A DNA stretch of 64,000 bases from Pseudomonas sp. MWU13-2105 (GCF_023242315.1 NZ_JALLIY010000005.1:186001-250000); one strand, 5' to 3'. Shown: positions 17,099-26,472, counted from the stretch's first letter. Numbers and translations are program-made. Notes: generated from the sequence alone by a model not told the origin.

Positions 17099-18880
17099 AT
17101 GCCCAGCACGCTCACTTCCCTGCCAGGACGCAGCCTGGTCGAGGGGGCCGGCCAAGGCCCCTTGCTGTTCGCCGATGTCGGCCTGAGTTTCTGGGGCGGA
17201 GTCGATCCGTTCAGTGGCGAGGTGATCGACCGCCATCATCCCCTCAGTGGCGAACACCTGGCCGGCCGCGTGCTGGCGCTACCCAGCGGTCGCGGTTCCT
17301 GTACCGGCAGCAGTGTCATGATGGAGTTGATCAGCAACGGTCACGCGCCGGCGGCGCTGGTGTTGGCCGAACCGGACGAAATCCTGAGCCTTGGCGTGCT
17401 GGTGGCCCAGGTGATTTTCCAACGCTCCCTGCCGGTGCTGTGCATCGGCCGGGAGGCCTTTGCCGCCTTGCGCGGCAAGGCCTTTGCCCGGGTCGATGGC
17501 GCCCGCCTGGAACTCTTCGACGAGCCTCCCGCCGATCACTGGCAGGCACCGACTACACCGGTGCAGGCCCGCCCCTCGGCCAGCCGCGTCGAACTCAGCG
17601 AGCACGACCTGGCCCTGCTTGACGGCCAGTATGGCAAGGCCGCCCAGGTGGCCATGCAAATCATCCTGCAAATGGCCGAGCTGCAAGGCGCCCGCGCCTT
17701 GCTGGACGTGACCCAGGCGCATATCGACGGCTGCATCTATACGGGCCCGGCGAGCCTGCGCTTTGCCGAACAACTGGTGCAGTGGGGCGCGCGCGTGCGT
17801 GTCCCGACCACCCTCAATTCCATTTCCGTGGACCAGCGCCGCTGGCGCGAGTTGGGCATCGCCCCGGCCCTGGGCGTGCCCGCCAGTGCCTTGGGTGATG
17901 CCTATATGGCGATGGGCGCACAGCTCAGTTTCACCTGTGCGCCATACTTGCTCGACAGCGCGCCGAAGGTCGGCGAACAGATCGTCTGGGCCGAATCCAA
18001 CGCCGTGGTCTACGCCAACAGCGTGCTCGGCGCCCGCACCCTGAAGTACCCCGACTACCTGGATATCTGCATTGCCCTGACCGGGCGCGCGCCGTTGATC
18101 GGCTGCCACCTGGATGCCCAGCGCAAAGCCCGACTGCAAATCGAACTGCCGCCCCTGGGCGAACTGGATGATTCGTTCTACCCGCTGCTCGGTTATCACA
18201 TCGGCGCCCTGGCCGGCAGCCGGATTCCCCTGGTGCTCGGGCTGGAGCAGCGCCAGCCGAGCCTGGACGACCTGAAAGCCTTCGGCGCGGCCTTCGCCAC
18301 CACCTCCGCGGCGCCGCTGTTTCATATCGCCGGGGTGACCCCGGAGGCCCTCGACCCGGCCCAGGTGCTGGAACCGGATGTGGTGCTGCCGGTGGAAAAA
18401 ATCCGCCTGCAGGACCTGCTGCTCAGTTGGCGCGAACTCAACAGTGCCGACGACCCGCGGGTGGATGTGGTGTCGCTGGGCAACCCGCACTTTTCCCTCG
18501 GCGAATTTGCCCATCTGGCCCGTCTCTGCCGGGGTTGGCGCAAGCACCCCGACGTGGTCCTTGCCATCACCTGCGGGCGCACGGTCCTGGAGCAGGCGCG
18601 CACCGCCGGGTATATCGCGGTGATCGAAGCCTTCGGCGCGACCCTGGTCACCGACACCTGCTGGTGCATGCTCGGTGAACCGGTGATCCCGCCGGCCGCC
18701 ACCACCCTGATGACCAACTCGGGCAAGTACGCCCACTACGCACCCGGGCTGGTCGGCCGCAAGGTGCACTTCGCCAGCCTGGCCGAATGCGTCAATGCCG
18801 CCTGTACCGCCAACGCCAGCGGGCGCCTGCCGGCCTGGCTGGCACCGGCCACCACACAGGAGAATCGCGCGCATGTTTGA
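17099..18880 (+). CDS. Aconitase X, fused type; likely cis-3-hydroxy-L-proline dehydratase
   Basis: The 593-residue protein fuses a DUF126 swivel domain (about residues 15-140, with GRGSCTGSSVMMEL at 64-77) to a DUF521 domain (about 165-580; GQYGKAAQVAMQIILQMAEL, TQAHIDGCIYTGPASL, ANSVLGARTLKYPDY, TDTCWCMLGEP). Aconitase X proteins are iron-sulfur enzymes shown to dehydrate cis-3-hydroxy-L-proline to pyrroline-2-carboxylate; the presence of the reductase at 24786 fits that reaction. It sits inside the transporter operon, between the binding protein and the first permease, which it overlaps by eight bases. Confidence 0.87.
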   Translation: MPSTLTSLPGRSLVEGAGQGPLLFADVGLSFWGGVDPFSGEVIDRHHPLSGEHLAGRVLALPSGRGSCTGSSVMMELISNGHAPAALVLAEPDEILSLGVLVAQVIFQRSLPVLCIGREAFAALRGKAFARVDGARLELFDEPPADHWQAPTTPVQARPSASRVELSEHDLALLDGQYGKAAQVAMQIILQMAELQGARALLDVTQAHIDGCIYTGPASLRFAEQLVQWGARVRVPTTLNSISVDQRRWRELGIAPALGVPASALGDAYMAMGAQLSFTCAPYLLDSAPKVGEQIVWAESNAVVYANSVLGARTLKYPDYLDICIALTGRAPLIGCHLDAQRKARLQIELPPLGELDDSFYPLLGYHIGALAGSRIPLVLGLEQRQPSLDDLKAFGAAFATTSAAPLFHIAGVTPEALDPAQVLEPDVVLPVEKIRLQDLLLSWRELNSADDPRVDVVSLGNPHFSLGEFAHLARLCRGWRKHPDVVLAITCGRTVLEQARTAGYIAVIEAFGATLVTDTCWCMLGEPVIPPAATTLMTNSGKYAHYAPGLVGRKVHFASLAECVNAACTANASGRLPAWLAPATTQENRAHV

Positions 18881-19538
18881 CTACACCTTTCAATGGCGCG
18901 CGGCCCTGCGCGCGCTGCCGGACATGCTCGGTGGCGCCCTCGTCACCTTCGAGACCGCCGCCTTGTCGATGGTCTTCGGGGTGCTGATCGCCCTGGCCCT
19001 GACCGTGATGCGCGAAACCAGGAATCCGTTGCTGCGTGGCATCGGCAATGGCTGGGTATCGATTGCCCGCAACACGCCTTCGCTGTTCCAGATCTACATC
19101 CTCTACTTCGGCCTCGGTTCGCTGGACCTGCATGTCAGTTCATGGTTCGCGCTGCTCGCCGGGATCACCTTCAACAACGCCGGTTATCTCGCGGAGAACT
19201 TTCGCGGCGGCCTCAAGGCGGTGCCCGACACGCAAGTACGCGCGGCGCGCTCCCTGGGCATGAGCGCCTTCCAGGCCTATCGGATGATCATCGTCCCGCA
19301 GTTGTTGCGCATCGTCTTCTATCCGCTGAGCAATCAGATGGTCTGGGCGGTATTGATGACGTCGCTGGGGGTGGTGGTCGGCCTGAACAATGACCTCACC
19401 GGGGTAACCCAGGAGTACAACGTCAAGACCTTCCGCACCTTCGAGTTCTTCGCCATTGCCGCGGTGCTGTATTACCTGATTGCCAAGGCGATCGTCGCGG
19501 CAGCCAGGCTGATGGCCTGGCGACTGTTCCGCTACTGA
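18873..19538 (+). CDS. ABC amino-acid transporter permease
   Basis: A 221-residue HisM/GlnP-type permease with about five spans. The signature loop reads ENFRGGLKAVPDTQVRAARSLGMSAFQAYRMIIVPQLLR. ATG at 18873 overlaps the end of aconitase X by eight bases. It pairs with the next permease. Confidence 0.9.
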   Translation: MFDYTFQWRAALRALPDMLGGALVTFETAALSMVFGVLIALALTVMRETRNPLLRGIGNGWVSIARNTPSLFQIYILYFGLGSLDLHVSSWFALLAGITFNNAGYLAENFRGGLKAVPDTQVRAARSLGMSAFQAYRMIIVPQLLRIVFYPLSNQMVWAVLMTSLGVVVGLNNDLTGVTQEYNVKTFRTFEFFAIAAVLYYLIAKAIVAAARLMAWRLFRY

Positions 19539-19548
19539 GGAGGTGACC

Positions 19549-20199
19549 ATGTTTTCCACCAGCTTTTCCTGGAATGACCTGCTGTTCCTGCTCAACGGCG
19601 CCTGGGTCACCCTGCAACTGACGTTCTGGGCGATCCTCCTGGGCTCTGTCGCCGGGCTGCTGTTCGGCTTGTTGCGGGCGTTGTTGCCGCGCGCCAGCCT
19701 GCCCCTGGCCTGGGTACTCGATGCGTTTCGCAGCGTGCCGTTGCTGATCCAGTTCGTCTTGTTCAATTCGCTGAAAAGCATCGTCGGCCTGAATATCAGC
19801 GCCTTCAGCGTCGGCTGCATCGTGCTCGGGGTCTACACCGCCGCGTACTTCACCGAGATCGTCCGCGGTGGCGTGCTGTCGGTGCCGCTGACCCTGCGCC
19901 GGGCCAGTCGCTCGCTGGGCCTGAGCTTCCTCCAGGACCTGCGCTGGATCGTCCTGCCGATGGCCACGCGGGTGGCGTTCCCCGGCTGGCTGAACCTGGT
20001 ACTCGGGGTGATGAAAGACACCGCGCTGGTGATGTGGATCGGCATCGTCGAACTGCTGCGCGCCTCGCAAACCATCGTCACGCGCATCCAGGAACCGCTG
20101 CTGGTGCTGTGCATCGCGGGCCTTATCTACTACGTCATGAGCCTGGTGGTCGCTCGCCTCGGCGCTCGTCTGGAAAGAAGGTGGCAAGAAAATGATTGA
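19549..20199 (+). CDS. ABC amino-acid transporter permease
   Basis: A 216-residue HisQ/GlnP-type permease with the coupling loop TEIVRGGVLSVPLTLRRASRSLGLSFLQDLRWIVLP. The start at 19549 follows a strong GAGGAGGTGA site; an in-frame GTG at 19543 lies inside that site and is discounted. The last codons overlap the ATPase start by eight bases. Confidence 0.9.
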   Translation: MFSTSFSWNDLLFLLNGAWVTLQLTFWAILLGSVAGLLFGLLRALLPRASLPLAWVLDAFRSVPLLIQFVLFNSLKSIVGLNISAFSVGCIVLGVYTAAYFTEIVRGGVLSVPLTLRRASRSLGLSFLQDLRWIVLPMATRVAFPGWLNLVLGVMKDTALVMWIGIVELLRASQTIVTRIQEPLLVLCIAGLIYYVMSLVVARLGARLERRWQEND

Positions 20200-20914
20200 G
20201 ATCGACAACGTACACAAATCCTTCGGCGACCTGGAAGTGGTCAAGGGCGTCAGCCTGACGGTGAACAAAGGCGAGGTGGTCTCGATCATCGGCGGCTCCG
20301 GCTCCGGCAAGTCGACCCTGCTGATGTGCATCAACGGCCTGGAATCGATTCACAAGGGCAGCGTGCGTGTCGACGGCATCGAGGTCCACGACAAGGCCAC
20401 CGACCTCAACCGCCTGCGCCAGCGGATCGGCATCGTGTTCCAGCAATGGAACGCCTTCCCGCACCTGACCGTGCTGGAGAACGTGATGCTGGCGCCGCGC
20501 AAGGTGCTCGGCAAGAGCAGGCAGGAAGCCGAGGAACTGGCGGTCCGGCAACTGACCCACGTGGGCCTCGGCGACAAGCTCAAGACCTTCCCCGGCAAGC
20601 TCTCCGGCGGCCAGCAACAGCGCATGGCGATTGCTCGCGCCCTGGCCATGTCGCCGGACTACATGCTGTTCGACGAAGCCACCTCGGCCCTCGACCCGCA
20701 ACTGGTGGGCGAGGTGCTGGACACCATGCGCATGCTCGCCGAAGACGGCATGACCATGGTCCTGGTGACCCATGAAATCCGCTTTGCCCGGGATGTCTCC
20801 GACCGCGTGGCGTTCTTTCGCAACGGCCTGGTGCACGAGATCGGCGCGCCCGACCAGGTCATCGGCAACCCCGTGCAGCCGGAAACGGCGGCGTTCCTCA
20901 AATCAGTGAAATAA
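20192..20914 (+). CDS. ABC amino-acid transporter ATP-binding protein
   Basis: The 240-residue ATPase has Walker [11 protein letters not shown]-loop [23 protein letters not shown], signature [17 protein letters not shown], Walker [14 protein letters not shown] and switch [12 protein letters not shown]. It matches the GlnQ/HisP group and completes the importer. A REP doublet follows the gene. Confidence 0.93.
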   Translation: MIEIDNVHKSFGDLEVVKGVSLTVNKGEVVSIIGGSGSGKSTLLMCINGLESIHKGSVRVDGIEVHDKATDLNRLRQRIGIVFQQWNAFPHLTVLENVMLAPRKVLGKSRQEAEELAVRQLTHVGLGDKLKTFPGKLSGGQQQRMAIARALAMSPDYMLFDEATSALDPQLVGEVLDTMRMLAEDGMTMVLVTHEIRFARDVSDRVAFFRNGLVHEIGAPDQVIGNPVQPETAAFLKSVK

Positions 20915-20921
20915 CCGCTCC

Positions 20922-21025
20922 CCTGTGGGAGCAGGGCTTGCTCGTGAAGAGGCCGGCACAGGCACCGCAAACACGAGCTGAATGGCCGCCTTCGGCGGTT
21001 CGCGGGCAAGCACTGCTCCTACAGG
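20922..21025. repeat. REP doublet
   Basis: Two facing REP copies (20922-20948 and 20999-21025) share CTGT.GGAGCAG.GCTTGC and CGTGAA/CGCGAA ends with a few mismatches. They separate the transporter operon from the next enzyme gene and could stabilise the upstream mRNA end. Confidence 0.7.
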
Positions 21026-21057
21026 ACGGTGAACAGACACAAGAAGAGGTGTATGCA

Positions 21058-22086
21058 ATGCGTTCATCGAAAATCGTTCATGTGGTCAGTTGCCACGCCG
21101 AAGGTGAAGTCGGCGATGTGATTGTCGGCGGCGTCGCCCCGCCGCCCGGGGCCAGCGTGTGGGAACAGTCGCGCTGGATCGCCGAGGATCAAACCCTGCG
21201 CAATTTCGTCCTCAACGAACCCCGCGGCGGGGTGTTCCGCCACGTCAACCTGCTGGTGCCGGCCAAGGACCCGCGGGCGCAGATGGCCTGGATCATCATG
21301 GAGCCGGCCGATACCCCGCCGATGTCCGGGTCCAACTCGTTGTGCGTGGCCACCGTGCTGCTCGACAGCGGCATCCTGCCGATGAGCGAACCGCAGACCC
21401 GGTTGGTCCTCGAAGCCCCCGGCGGGCTGATCGAAGCCGTGGCCGAGTGCAGGGACGGCAAGGTCCAGCGCGTGGAAATCAAGAACGTGCCATCGTTCGC
21501 CGACCGCCTCGACGCCTGGATCGAAGTCGAGGGCCTGGGTTCGGTCCAGGTCGACACCGCCTATGGCGGTGACAGCTTCGCCATTGTCGATGCCCAGCGC
21601 CTGGGCTTTGCCATTCGCCCCGACGAAGCCAGGGACATGGTCGAGATCGGCCTGAAGATCACCCGCGCCGCCAACGAGCAACTGGGCTTCGTCCACCCGC
21701 TGAACCCGGACTGGTCGCATATCTCCTTCTGCCAGATCGCCGCGCCGGTGGTCTACGAGAACGGCGTTGCCAGCGGCGCCAACGCCGTGGTGATCCGCCC
21801 CGGCAAGATCGACCGCTCGCCCTGTGGCACCGGTTGCTCGGCGCGCATGGCGGTACTGCGGGCCAAGGGCTTGCTGCAGGTCGGCGAACGTTTTATCGGG
21901 CGCTCGATCATCGGCTCGGAATTCCATTGCCGCATCGATTCCCTGACCGAAGTGGCCGGGCGTCCGGCGATCTACCCATGCCTGTCCGGCCGGGCCTGGA
22001 TCACCGGCACCCATCAGTTGCTGCTCGACCCGAGCGATCCCTGGCCACAAGGCTACCGGTTGTCGGACACCTGGCCCGGTGCCTGA
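21058..22086 (+). CDS. Proline racemase-family enzyme with Ser/Cys active site (3-hydroxyproline dehydratase or epimerase)
   Basis: The 342-residue protein has the proline racemase fold, but the first catalytic cysteine is replaced by serine ([11 protein letters not shown]90) while the second is kept ([12 protein letters not shown]256). Such substitutions mark branches acting on hydroxyprolines: dehydration of trans-3-hydroxy-L-proline or epimerisation of 3- or 4-hydroxyproline. The sequence alone does not decide between them. ATG at 21058 follows AAGAAGAGG. It has a REP element upstream and the operator of the next gene downstream, so it may be its own unit or read on from the transporter. 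Confidence 0.82.
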   Translation: MRSSKIVHVVSCHAEGEVGDVIVGGVAPPPGASVWEQSRWIAEDQTLRNFVLNEPRGGVFRHVNLLVPAKDPRAQMAWIIMEPADTPPMSGSNSLCVATVLLDSGILPMSEPQTRLVLEAPGGLIEAVAECRDGKVQRVEIKNVPSFADRLDAWIEVEGLGSVQVDTAYGGDSFAIVDAQRLGFAIRPDEARDMVEIGLKITRAANEQLGFVHPLNPDWSHISFCQIAAPVVYENGVASGANAVVIRPGKIDRSPCGTGCSARMAVLRAKGLLQVGERFIGRSIIGSEFHCRIDSLTEVAGRPAIYPCLSGRAWITGTHQLLLDPSDPWPQGYRLSDTWPGA

Positions 22087-22184
22087 GCGCCAACACCACG
22101 GCTGGACAGCTGATTGCGACAAACCGGCAGTGCCTACGCGGCGCCCGGCGAAAAAATACTGGTCTATTTTTTTCACTTAAAATA

Positions 22185-22194
22185 TCGTATACGA
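22185..22194. promoter_or_regulatory. Operator, GntR type (TCGTATACGA class)
   Basis: The palindrome TCGTATACGA again follows a -10-like hexamer (TAAAAT, 22178-22183) by one base and precedes the deaminase start by 26 bases. The match to the 16213 site extends to AATATCGTATACGAAAT. Confidence 0.75.
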
Positions 22195-22220
22195 AATACG
22201 TTAACCCACTGGAGTACATC

Positions 22221-23138
22221 ATGAGCAAACGCATCAACTGGAGCGGCGTCTTCCCGGCGGTCACCACTCAATTCAACGACGACTTCTCCATCAACCTGGA
22301 AAAGACCCACCAGGTGATCTCCAACGTCATCCGTGACGGCGTCTCCGGCCTGGTGGTCTGCGGCTCGGTGGGGGAAAACACCTCGCTGAGCGCCGAAGAA
22401 AAGATCGCCGTGACCGAAGTCGCGGTGGACGCTTCCCGCGGCCGCGTGCCGGTGATCTGCGGCGTCGCCGAGTTCACCAGCGTGCAGGCGGCCAAGGTCG
22501 CCAACGCCGTGCGCAAAGCCGGGGTCGACGGCGTGATGCTGATGCCGGCGCTGGTCTACGGTTCCAAGCCGTTCGAGACCGCCGAGCACTATCGCTATGT
22601 GGCGAAAAACGCCGACGTGCCGCTGATGGTCTACAACAACCCGCCGATCTACAAAAACGACGTGACCCCGGACATCCTGATTTCCCTGGCCGACTGCGAC
22701 AACGTGGTGTGCTTCAAGGACTCTTCGGGCGACACCCGGCGTTTCATCGACGTGCGCAATGAAGTCGGCGACCGCTTCGTGCTGTTCGCCGGCCTCGACG
22801 ATGTGGTGCTGGAAAGCATCGCGGTGGGTGCCGAAGGCTGGGTCTCGGGCATGTCCAACGTGTTCCCGGTCGAGGGCGAAACCATCTTCCGCCTGGCCAA
22901 GGCCGGGCGCTTCGCCGAAGCCATGCCGATCTACGAATGGCTGATGCCGATCCTGCACCTCGACGCCCGTGCCGACCTGGTGCAGTGCATCAAGTTGTGC
23001 GAGGCCATCGCCGGTCGCGGCAGCGCCCTGACCCGTCCGCCCCGCCTGGCCCTGCCGGAAGCCGATCGGCTGTTCGTCGAGCGGATCATGGCCAAGGCGA
23101 TGGCCAATCGTCCGCACTTGCCGGACGTCGGTCTCTGA
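22221..23138 (+). CDS. lhpC: Pyrroline-4-hydroxy-2-carboxylate deaminase (DHDPS/NAL family)
   Basis: The 305-residue class I aldolase-fold protein carries the Schiff-base lysine K166 (VVCFKDSSGD), tyrosine Y138 (MVYNNPP) and the substrate loop GSVGENTSL in place of the usual GTTGE. In hydroxyproline catabolism a member of this family converts the oxidised D-hydroxyproline to 2-oxoglutarate semialdehyde and ammonia. GGAG precedes the ATG at 22221. It is followed by the dehydrogenase that handles its product. Confidence 0.88.
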   Translation: MSKRINWSGVFPAVTTQFNDDFSINLEKTHQVISNVIRDGVSGLVVCGSVGENTSLSAEEKIAVTEVAVDASRGRVPVICGVAEFTSVQAAKVANAVRKAGVDGVMLMPALVYGSKPFETAEHYRYVAKNADVPLMVYNNPPIYKNDVTPDILISLADCDNVVCFKDSSGDTRRFIDVRNEVGDRFVLFAGLDDVVLESIAVGAEGWVSGMSNVFPVEGETIFRLAKAGRFAEAMPIYEWLMPILHLDARADLVQCIKLCEAIAGRGSALTRPPRLALPEADRLFVERIMAKAMANRPHLPDVGL

Positions 23139-23161
23139 GTTTTTTCCGACAGGAGTGTCCC

Positions 23162-24742
23162 ATGTCCGAGATCATCGGCCACAACTACATCGGCGGTGCG
23201 CGCAGCGCCGCCGGCACTATCACCCTGCACAGTCATGACGCCGGCAGCGGTGAGCCCCTGCCCTTCGTTTTCACCCAAGCCACCCCTGAGGAAGTAGGCG
23301 CCGCCGCCCAAGCCGCCGCGGCGGCCTACCCGCTCTTTCGCACGCTGTCGGCCAGCCGGCGCGCGGAGTTTCTCGAGGCCATCGCCGCGCAGCTGGATGC
23401 CCTGGGCGATGATTTCGTCACCCTGGTCACCCGCGAGACGGCTCTGCCAAGCGCTCGGATCCAGGGCGAACGCGCGCGCACCAGCGGCCAGCTGCGCCTG
23501 TTCGCGCAGGTACTGCGCCGGGGTGATTTCTATGGCGCGCGCATCGACCGCGCATTGCCCGAACGCCAGCCGCTGCCCAGGGTCGATCTGCGCCAGTACC
23601 GGATCGGTGTCGGTCCGGTCGCGGTGTTCGGTGCGAGCAATTTCCCGCTGGCCTTCTCCACCGCCGGCGGCGATACCGCGGCCGCCCTGGCCGCTGGCTG
23701 CCCGGTGGTGTTCAAGGCCCACAGTGGGCATATGGCCACCGCCGAACGGGTGGCCGACGCGATCATCCGCGCCGCCGAGCAGACCGATATGCCCAAGGGC
23801 GTGTTCAACATGATCTACGGCGCCGGTGTCGGTGAAGCCCTGGTCAAGCACCCGGCGATCCAGGCCGTCGGCTTCACCGGCTCGCTGGCGGGCGGCCGCG
23901 CGCTCTGCGATATGGCCGCCGCGCGGCCACAGCCAATTCCGGTGTTCGCCGAAATGAGCAGCATCAATCCGGTACTGGTGTTGCCCGAAGCCTTGCAAGT
24001 GCGCGGCGAGAACATCGCCAGTGAACTGGCGGCTTCGGTGGTGCAGGGTTGCGGTCAGTTCTGTACCAATCCGGGACTGGTAATCGGCATTCGCTCGCCA
24101 CGCTTCTGCGCGTTCACGGCACTGCTCAGTACCTTGATCAACGAACAGCCGGCGCAAACCATGCTCAACGCCGGCACCCTGCGCAGTTACCGCAACGGCG
24201 TGCAGGCCTTGCTCGATCATCCCGGCATCAGCCATCTGGCCGGCAAGGTCCAGCAGGGCAACCAGGCACAGCCACAACTGTTCAAGGCCGAGGTCCGACT
24301 GCTGCTCAACGGCGATCCGCTGTTACAGGAAGAAGTCTTCGGCCCCACCACAGTCATCGTTGAAGTGGCCGACCCAGCCGAGCTGCAACAGGCAGTCCAG
24401 GCTTTACAGGGTCAGCTCAGCGCCACGCTGATCGCCGAGGCCGGCGATCTGCAAAGCCACGCCGCGCTGCTGCCGCTGCTGGAGCAAAAGGTCGGCCGGG
24501 TGTTGTTCAATGGCTATCCGACCGGTGTCGAAGTCGCTGACGCCATGGTCCATGGCGGGCCTTACCCGGCCACTTCCGATGCCCGCGGCACGTCGGTCGG
24601 CAGCCTGGCCATCGAACGTTTCCTGCGCCCGGTGTGCTACCAGAACTGCCCGGATGCCTTGCTCCCCGAAGCCCTGCAAAATGCCAACCCGCTGGCTATC
24701 AATCGCCTGGTCGACGGCACCAGCCAGCGCGCGGCACTCTGA
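23162..24742 (+). CDS. 2,5-dioxovalerate (alpha-ketoglutarate semialdehyde) dehydrogenase
   Basis: The 526-residue aldehyde dehydrogenase has GASNFPLAFSTAGGDTAAALAAGCPVVFKAHSGH, general base E264 (VFAEMSSINP) and nucleophile C301 (GCGQFCTNPG). These motifs are specific to the ketoglutarate-semialdehyde branch. It oxidises the deaminase product to 2-oxoglutarate, feeding the TCA cycle. The start follows the deaminase by 23 bases with AGGAG. A hairpin lies directly after the stop. Confidence 0.93.
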   Translation: MSEIIGHNYIGGARSAAGTITLHSHDAGSGEPLPFVFTQATPEEVGAAAQAAAAAYPLFRTLSASRRAEFLEAIAAQLDALGDDFVTLVTRETALPSARIQGERARTSGQLRLFAQVLRRGDFYGARIDRALPERQPLPRVDLRQYRIGVGPVAVFGASNFPLAFSTAGGDTAAALAAGCPVVFKAHSGHMATAERVADAIIRAAEQTDMPKGVFNMIYGAGVGEALVKHPAIQAVGFTGSLAGGRALCDMAAARPQPIPVFAEMSSINPVLVLPEALQVRGENIASELAASVVQGCGQFCTNPGLVIGIRSPRFCAFTALLSTLINEQPAQTMLNAGTLRSYRNGVQALLDHPGISHLAGKVQQGNQAQPQLFKAEVRLLLNGDPLLQEEVFGPTTVIVEVADPAELQQAVQALQGQLSATLIAEAGDLQSHAALLPLLEQKVGRVLFNGYPTGVEVADAMVHGGPYPATSDARGTSVGSLAIERFLRPVCYQNCPDALLPEALQNANPLAINRLVDGTSQRAAL

Positions 24743-24775
24743 AAAAAAGCGCGCCATCGGCCAGACCGATGGCGC
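24743..24775 (-). terminator. Intrinsic terminator for the minus-strand reductase gene
   Basis: A perfect 10-base-pair stem (24751-24760 with 24766-24775, loop CCAGA) is followed on the minus strand by a T run (AAAAAAA at 24742-24748 on the plus strand). It ends transcripts of the reductase at 24786-25793. It may also form 3' of the plus-strand dehydrogenase, but lacks a T run in that direction. Confidence 0.8.
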
Positions 24776-24785
24776 CCTTATGCAC

Positions 24786-25793
24786 TCAGGCCAGCAGTGC
24801 TTTCAGATCGTTGTACAGCGCCTCGGGGATCTGCACCCCTTCCACCAGGCTGCGCGCTCGCGCCTCATAACGTCGTTGCGACGGCAAGCGCGCGCCCTGC
24901 CCCTGGATATTCTCGAACAGGGCTTCGGCACGGGCCAGGTGTTGCTCGGTGGCCGCACCGAGAAAGCGCCGCGGATCGAATGCGATGATCAGTTCGCCAT
25001 GGTAGGGCGACGACTTGCTGCCGGCGTCGTGGGCCAGCGACTCGGCACTGGTCAGGTCACCGATCAAAGGCCCGGCGATCAGTTCCACCATGGCCGCCAA
25101 CGCCGAGCCCTTGTGCCCGCCGAACGTCAACATCGCGCCGCTATCGAGTACCACGTTCGCATCGGTACTCGACTGTCCCTGCGCATCCACGCCCCAGCCT
25201 TCGGGGATCGCCTTGCCGGCACGGCGGTGCAACTCGATCTCGCCACGGGCCGTCGCGCTGGTGGCGAAATCGAAGACAAACGGATCATGGCCCGGACGCG
25301 GCCAGCCGAAGGCAATGGGATTGGTGCCAAACACCGGCTGGCTCCCGCCCGCCGGCGCGACCCAGGCATGGCTGGGTGTGCAGGCCAGCGCGACGAGGCC
25401 GGCGGCGGTCAGTTGTTCGATCTCGACCCAGAGCGCGGAGAAATGCACACAGTGATTGATCGCCAGGGCCGCAATCCCGTTGGCCCGGGCTTTGTCCCGC
25501 AGCAACGGCAGGCCCGCCTGGAACGCCAGCTGGGAGAAACCACCCGCCGCATCGACCCGCACAATGGACGGCGCCTGGTCGATGACCCGCGGTTCGGCCG
25601 CGGCGGCCACCTTGCCGGCCCTGAGGGAATTCACGCAGCCCAACAGCCGATACAGGCCATGGGAAGCACAGCCATCACGCTCGCCGGCAAGCACCGTGGC
25701 GCTCACCGCGCGGGCGTGGGCAAGGTTGAAACCGTTATGCAGCAAGATCGATTCGGCCAGCTCGCGAGCTTCGGCCAGGGACAGTCGGATCAT
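24786..25793 (-). CDS. lhpD: Delta1-pyrroline-2-carboxylate reductase (Ldh2/malate-lactate dehydrogenase family)
   Basis: The 335-residue protein belongs to the NAD(P)H-dependent Ldh2 family: GCASHGLYRL, GLVALACTPSHAWVAP, PVFGTNPIAFGWPRP, FDFATSATARGEIEL and GGHKGSALAAMVELI. Members reduce pyrroline-2-carboxylate or piperideine-2-carboxylate to L-proline or L-pipecolate. Here it would complete 3-hydroxyproline degradation after dehydration by aconitase X. ATG at 25793 has GAGGAG upstream and is preferred over the TTG two codons earlier. It converges with the dehydrogenase across the terminator. Confidence 0.85.
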   Translation of the reverse strand: MIRLSLAEARELAESILLHNGFNLAHARAVSATVLAGERDGCASHGLYRLLGCVNSLRAGKVAAAAEPRVIDQAPSIVRVDAAGGFSQLAFQAGLPLLRDKARANGIAALAINHCVHFSALWVEIEQLTAAGLVALACTPSHAWVAPAGGSQPVFGTNPIAFGWPRPGHDPFVFDFATSATARGEIELHRRAGKAIPEGWGVDAQGQSSTDANVVLDSGAMLTFGGHKGSALAAMVELIAGPLIGDLTSAESLAHDAGSKSSPYHGELIIAFDPRRFLGAATEQHLARAEALFENIQGQGARLPSQRRYEARARSLVEGVQIPEALYNDLKALLA

Positions 25794-25921
25794 CGTCAAC
25801 TCCTCGAACAGACGCTCCAGACTGGCTTATTCCCGGGCGCGCGGCTTGATCGCTTTAGACCGGACCGATGACGAATTCGGCATACCCCGGGGCCTTGGAA
25901 AAAAGCGCTTGCAAGGATGGT

Positions 25922-25939
25922 ATTACGGTATACCATAAT
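25922..25939. promoter_or_regulatory. Operator, GntR type (TGGTATACCA class)
   Basis: ATTACGGTATACCATAAT is palindromic over 18 bases except one pair. It shares TTA.GGTATACCATAA with the site at 1125 and is 48 bases before the flavin reductase start. Confidence 0.78.
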
Positions 25940-25986
25940 ACTTGAAAACAGCTAAAAAGCCGTTTCAGCCAGCCGAGGACCGTGCA

Positions 25987-26472
25987 ATGATCGATGCCGC
26001 CATCTACAAACAAGTCATGGGCTCGTTCCCTTCCGGGGTCACCGTGATCACCACCCTGGATGACGACGGCCAGGTGGTGGGGCTCACTGCCAGCGCCTTC
26101 AGCTCCCTGTCCATGGAGCCGGCCCTGGTGCTGTTCTGTCCCAACTACAGCTCCGACTCCTATCCGCTGCTGATCAGGAACAAGCGTTTCGCCATTCATG
26201 TGCTGTCCGGAGGCCAGCAGCACGAAGCCTATGCCTTCGCTCGCAAGGGCAAGGACAAGGCCCAGGGCATCGAATGGACCTTGAGCGAACTGGGCAACCC
26301 GCTGCTGCCCAACGCCAGCGCCATCATCGAGTGCGAACTGTGGCGCGAGTATGAAGGCGGCGACCACGCGATCATGGTCGGCGCGGTGAAGAACCTGATC
26401 GTTCCCCGCCAGGACGCCGGCCCGATGATCTACTGCCACGGCAAGATGGGTGCCCTGCCCGTGCTCGCCTGA
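25987..26472 (+). CDS. Flavin reductase (NAD(P)H:FMN oxidoreductase) family protein
   Basis: The 161-residue protein has the split-barrel flavin reductase fold: MGSFPSGVTVITTLDDDGQVVGLTASAFSSLSMEPALVLFCPNYSSDSYPLL and the C-terminal GDHAIMVGAVKNLIV. It supplies reduced FMN to a partner monooxygenase, here probably the luciferase-like enzyme 116 bases downstream. ATG at 25987 follows CCGAGGACC. Each of the two genes has its own copy of the operator, so they are co-regulated though probably transcribed separately as well. Confidence 0.9.
   Translation: MIDAAIYKQVMGSFPSGVTVITTLDDDGQVVGLTASAFSSLSMEPALVLFCPNYSSDSYPLLIRNKRFAIHVLSGGQQHEAYAFARKGKDKAQGIEWTLSELGNPLLPNASAIIECELWREYEGGDHAIMVGAVKNLIVPRQDAGPMIYCHGKMGALPVLA

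Noticed and set aside
17279..18874. 531-codon minus-strand open frame
   Set aside because: Antisense to aconitase X; Gln/His/Gly-biased translation without motifs.
22103..22117. Sigma-54-like element TGGACAGCTGATTGC before lhpC
   Set aside because: The spacing fits but the -24 half (GGACA) is poor and the predicted start lies far upstream of the operator at 22185.
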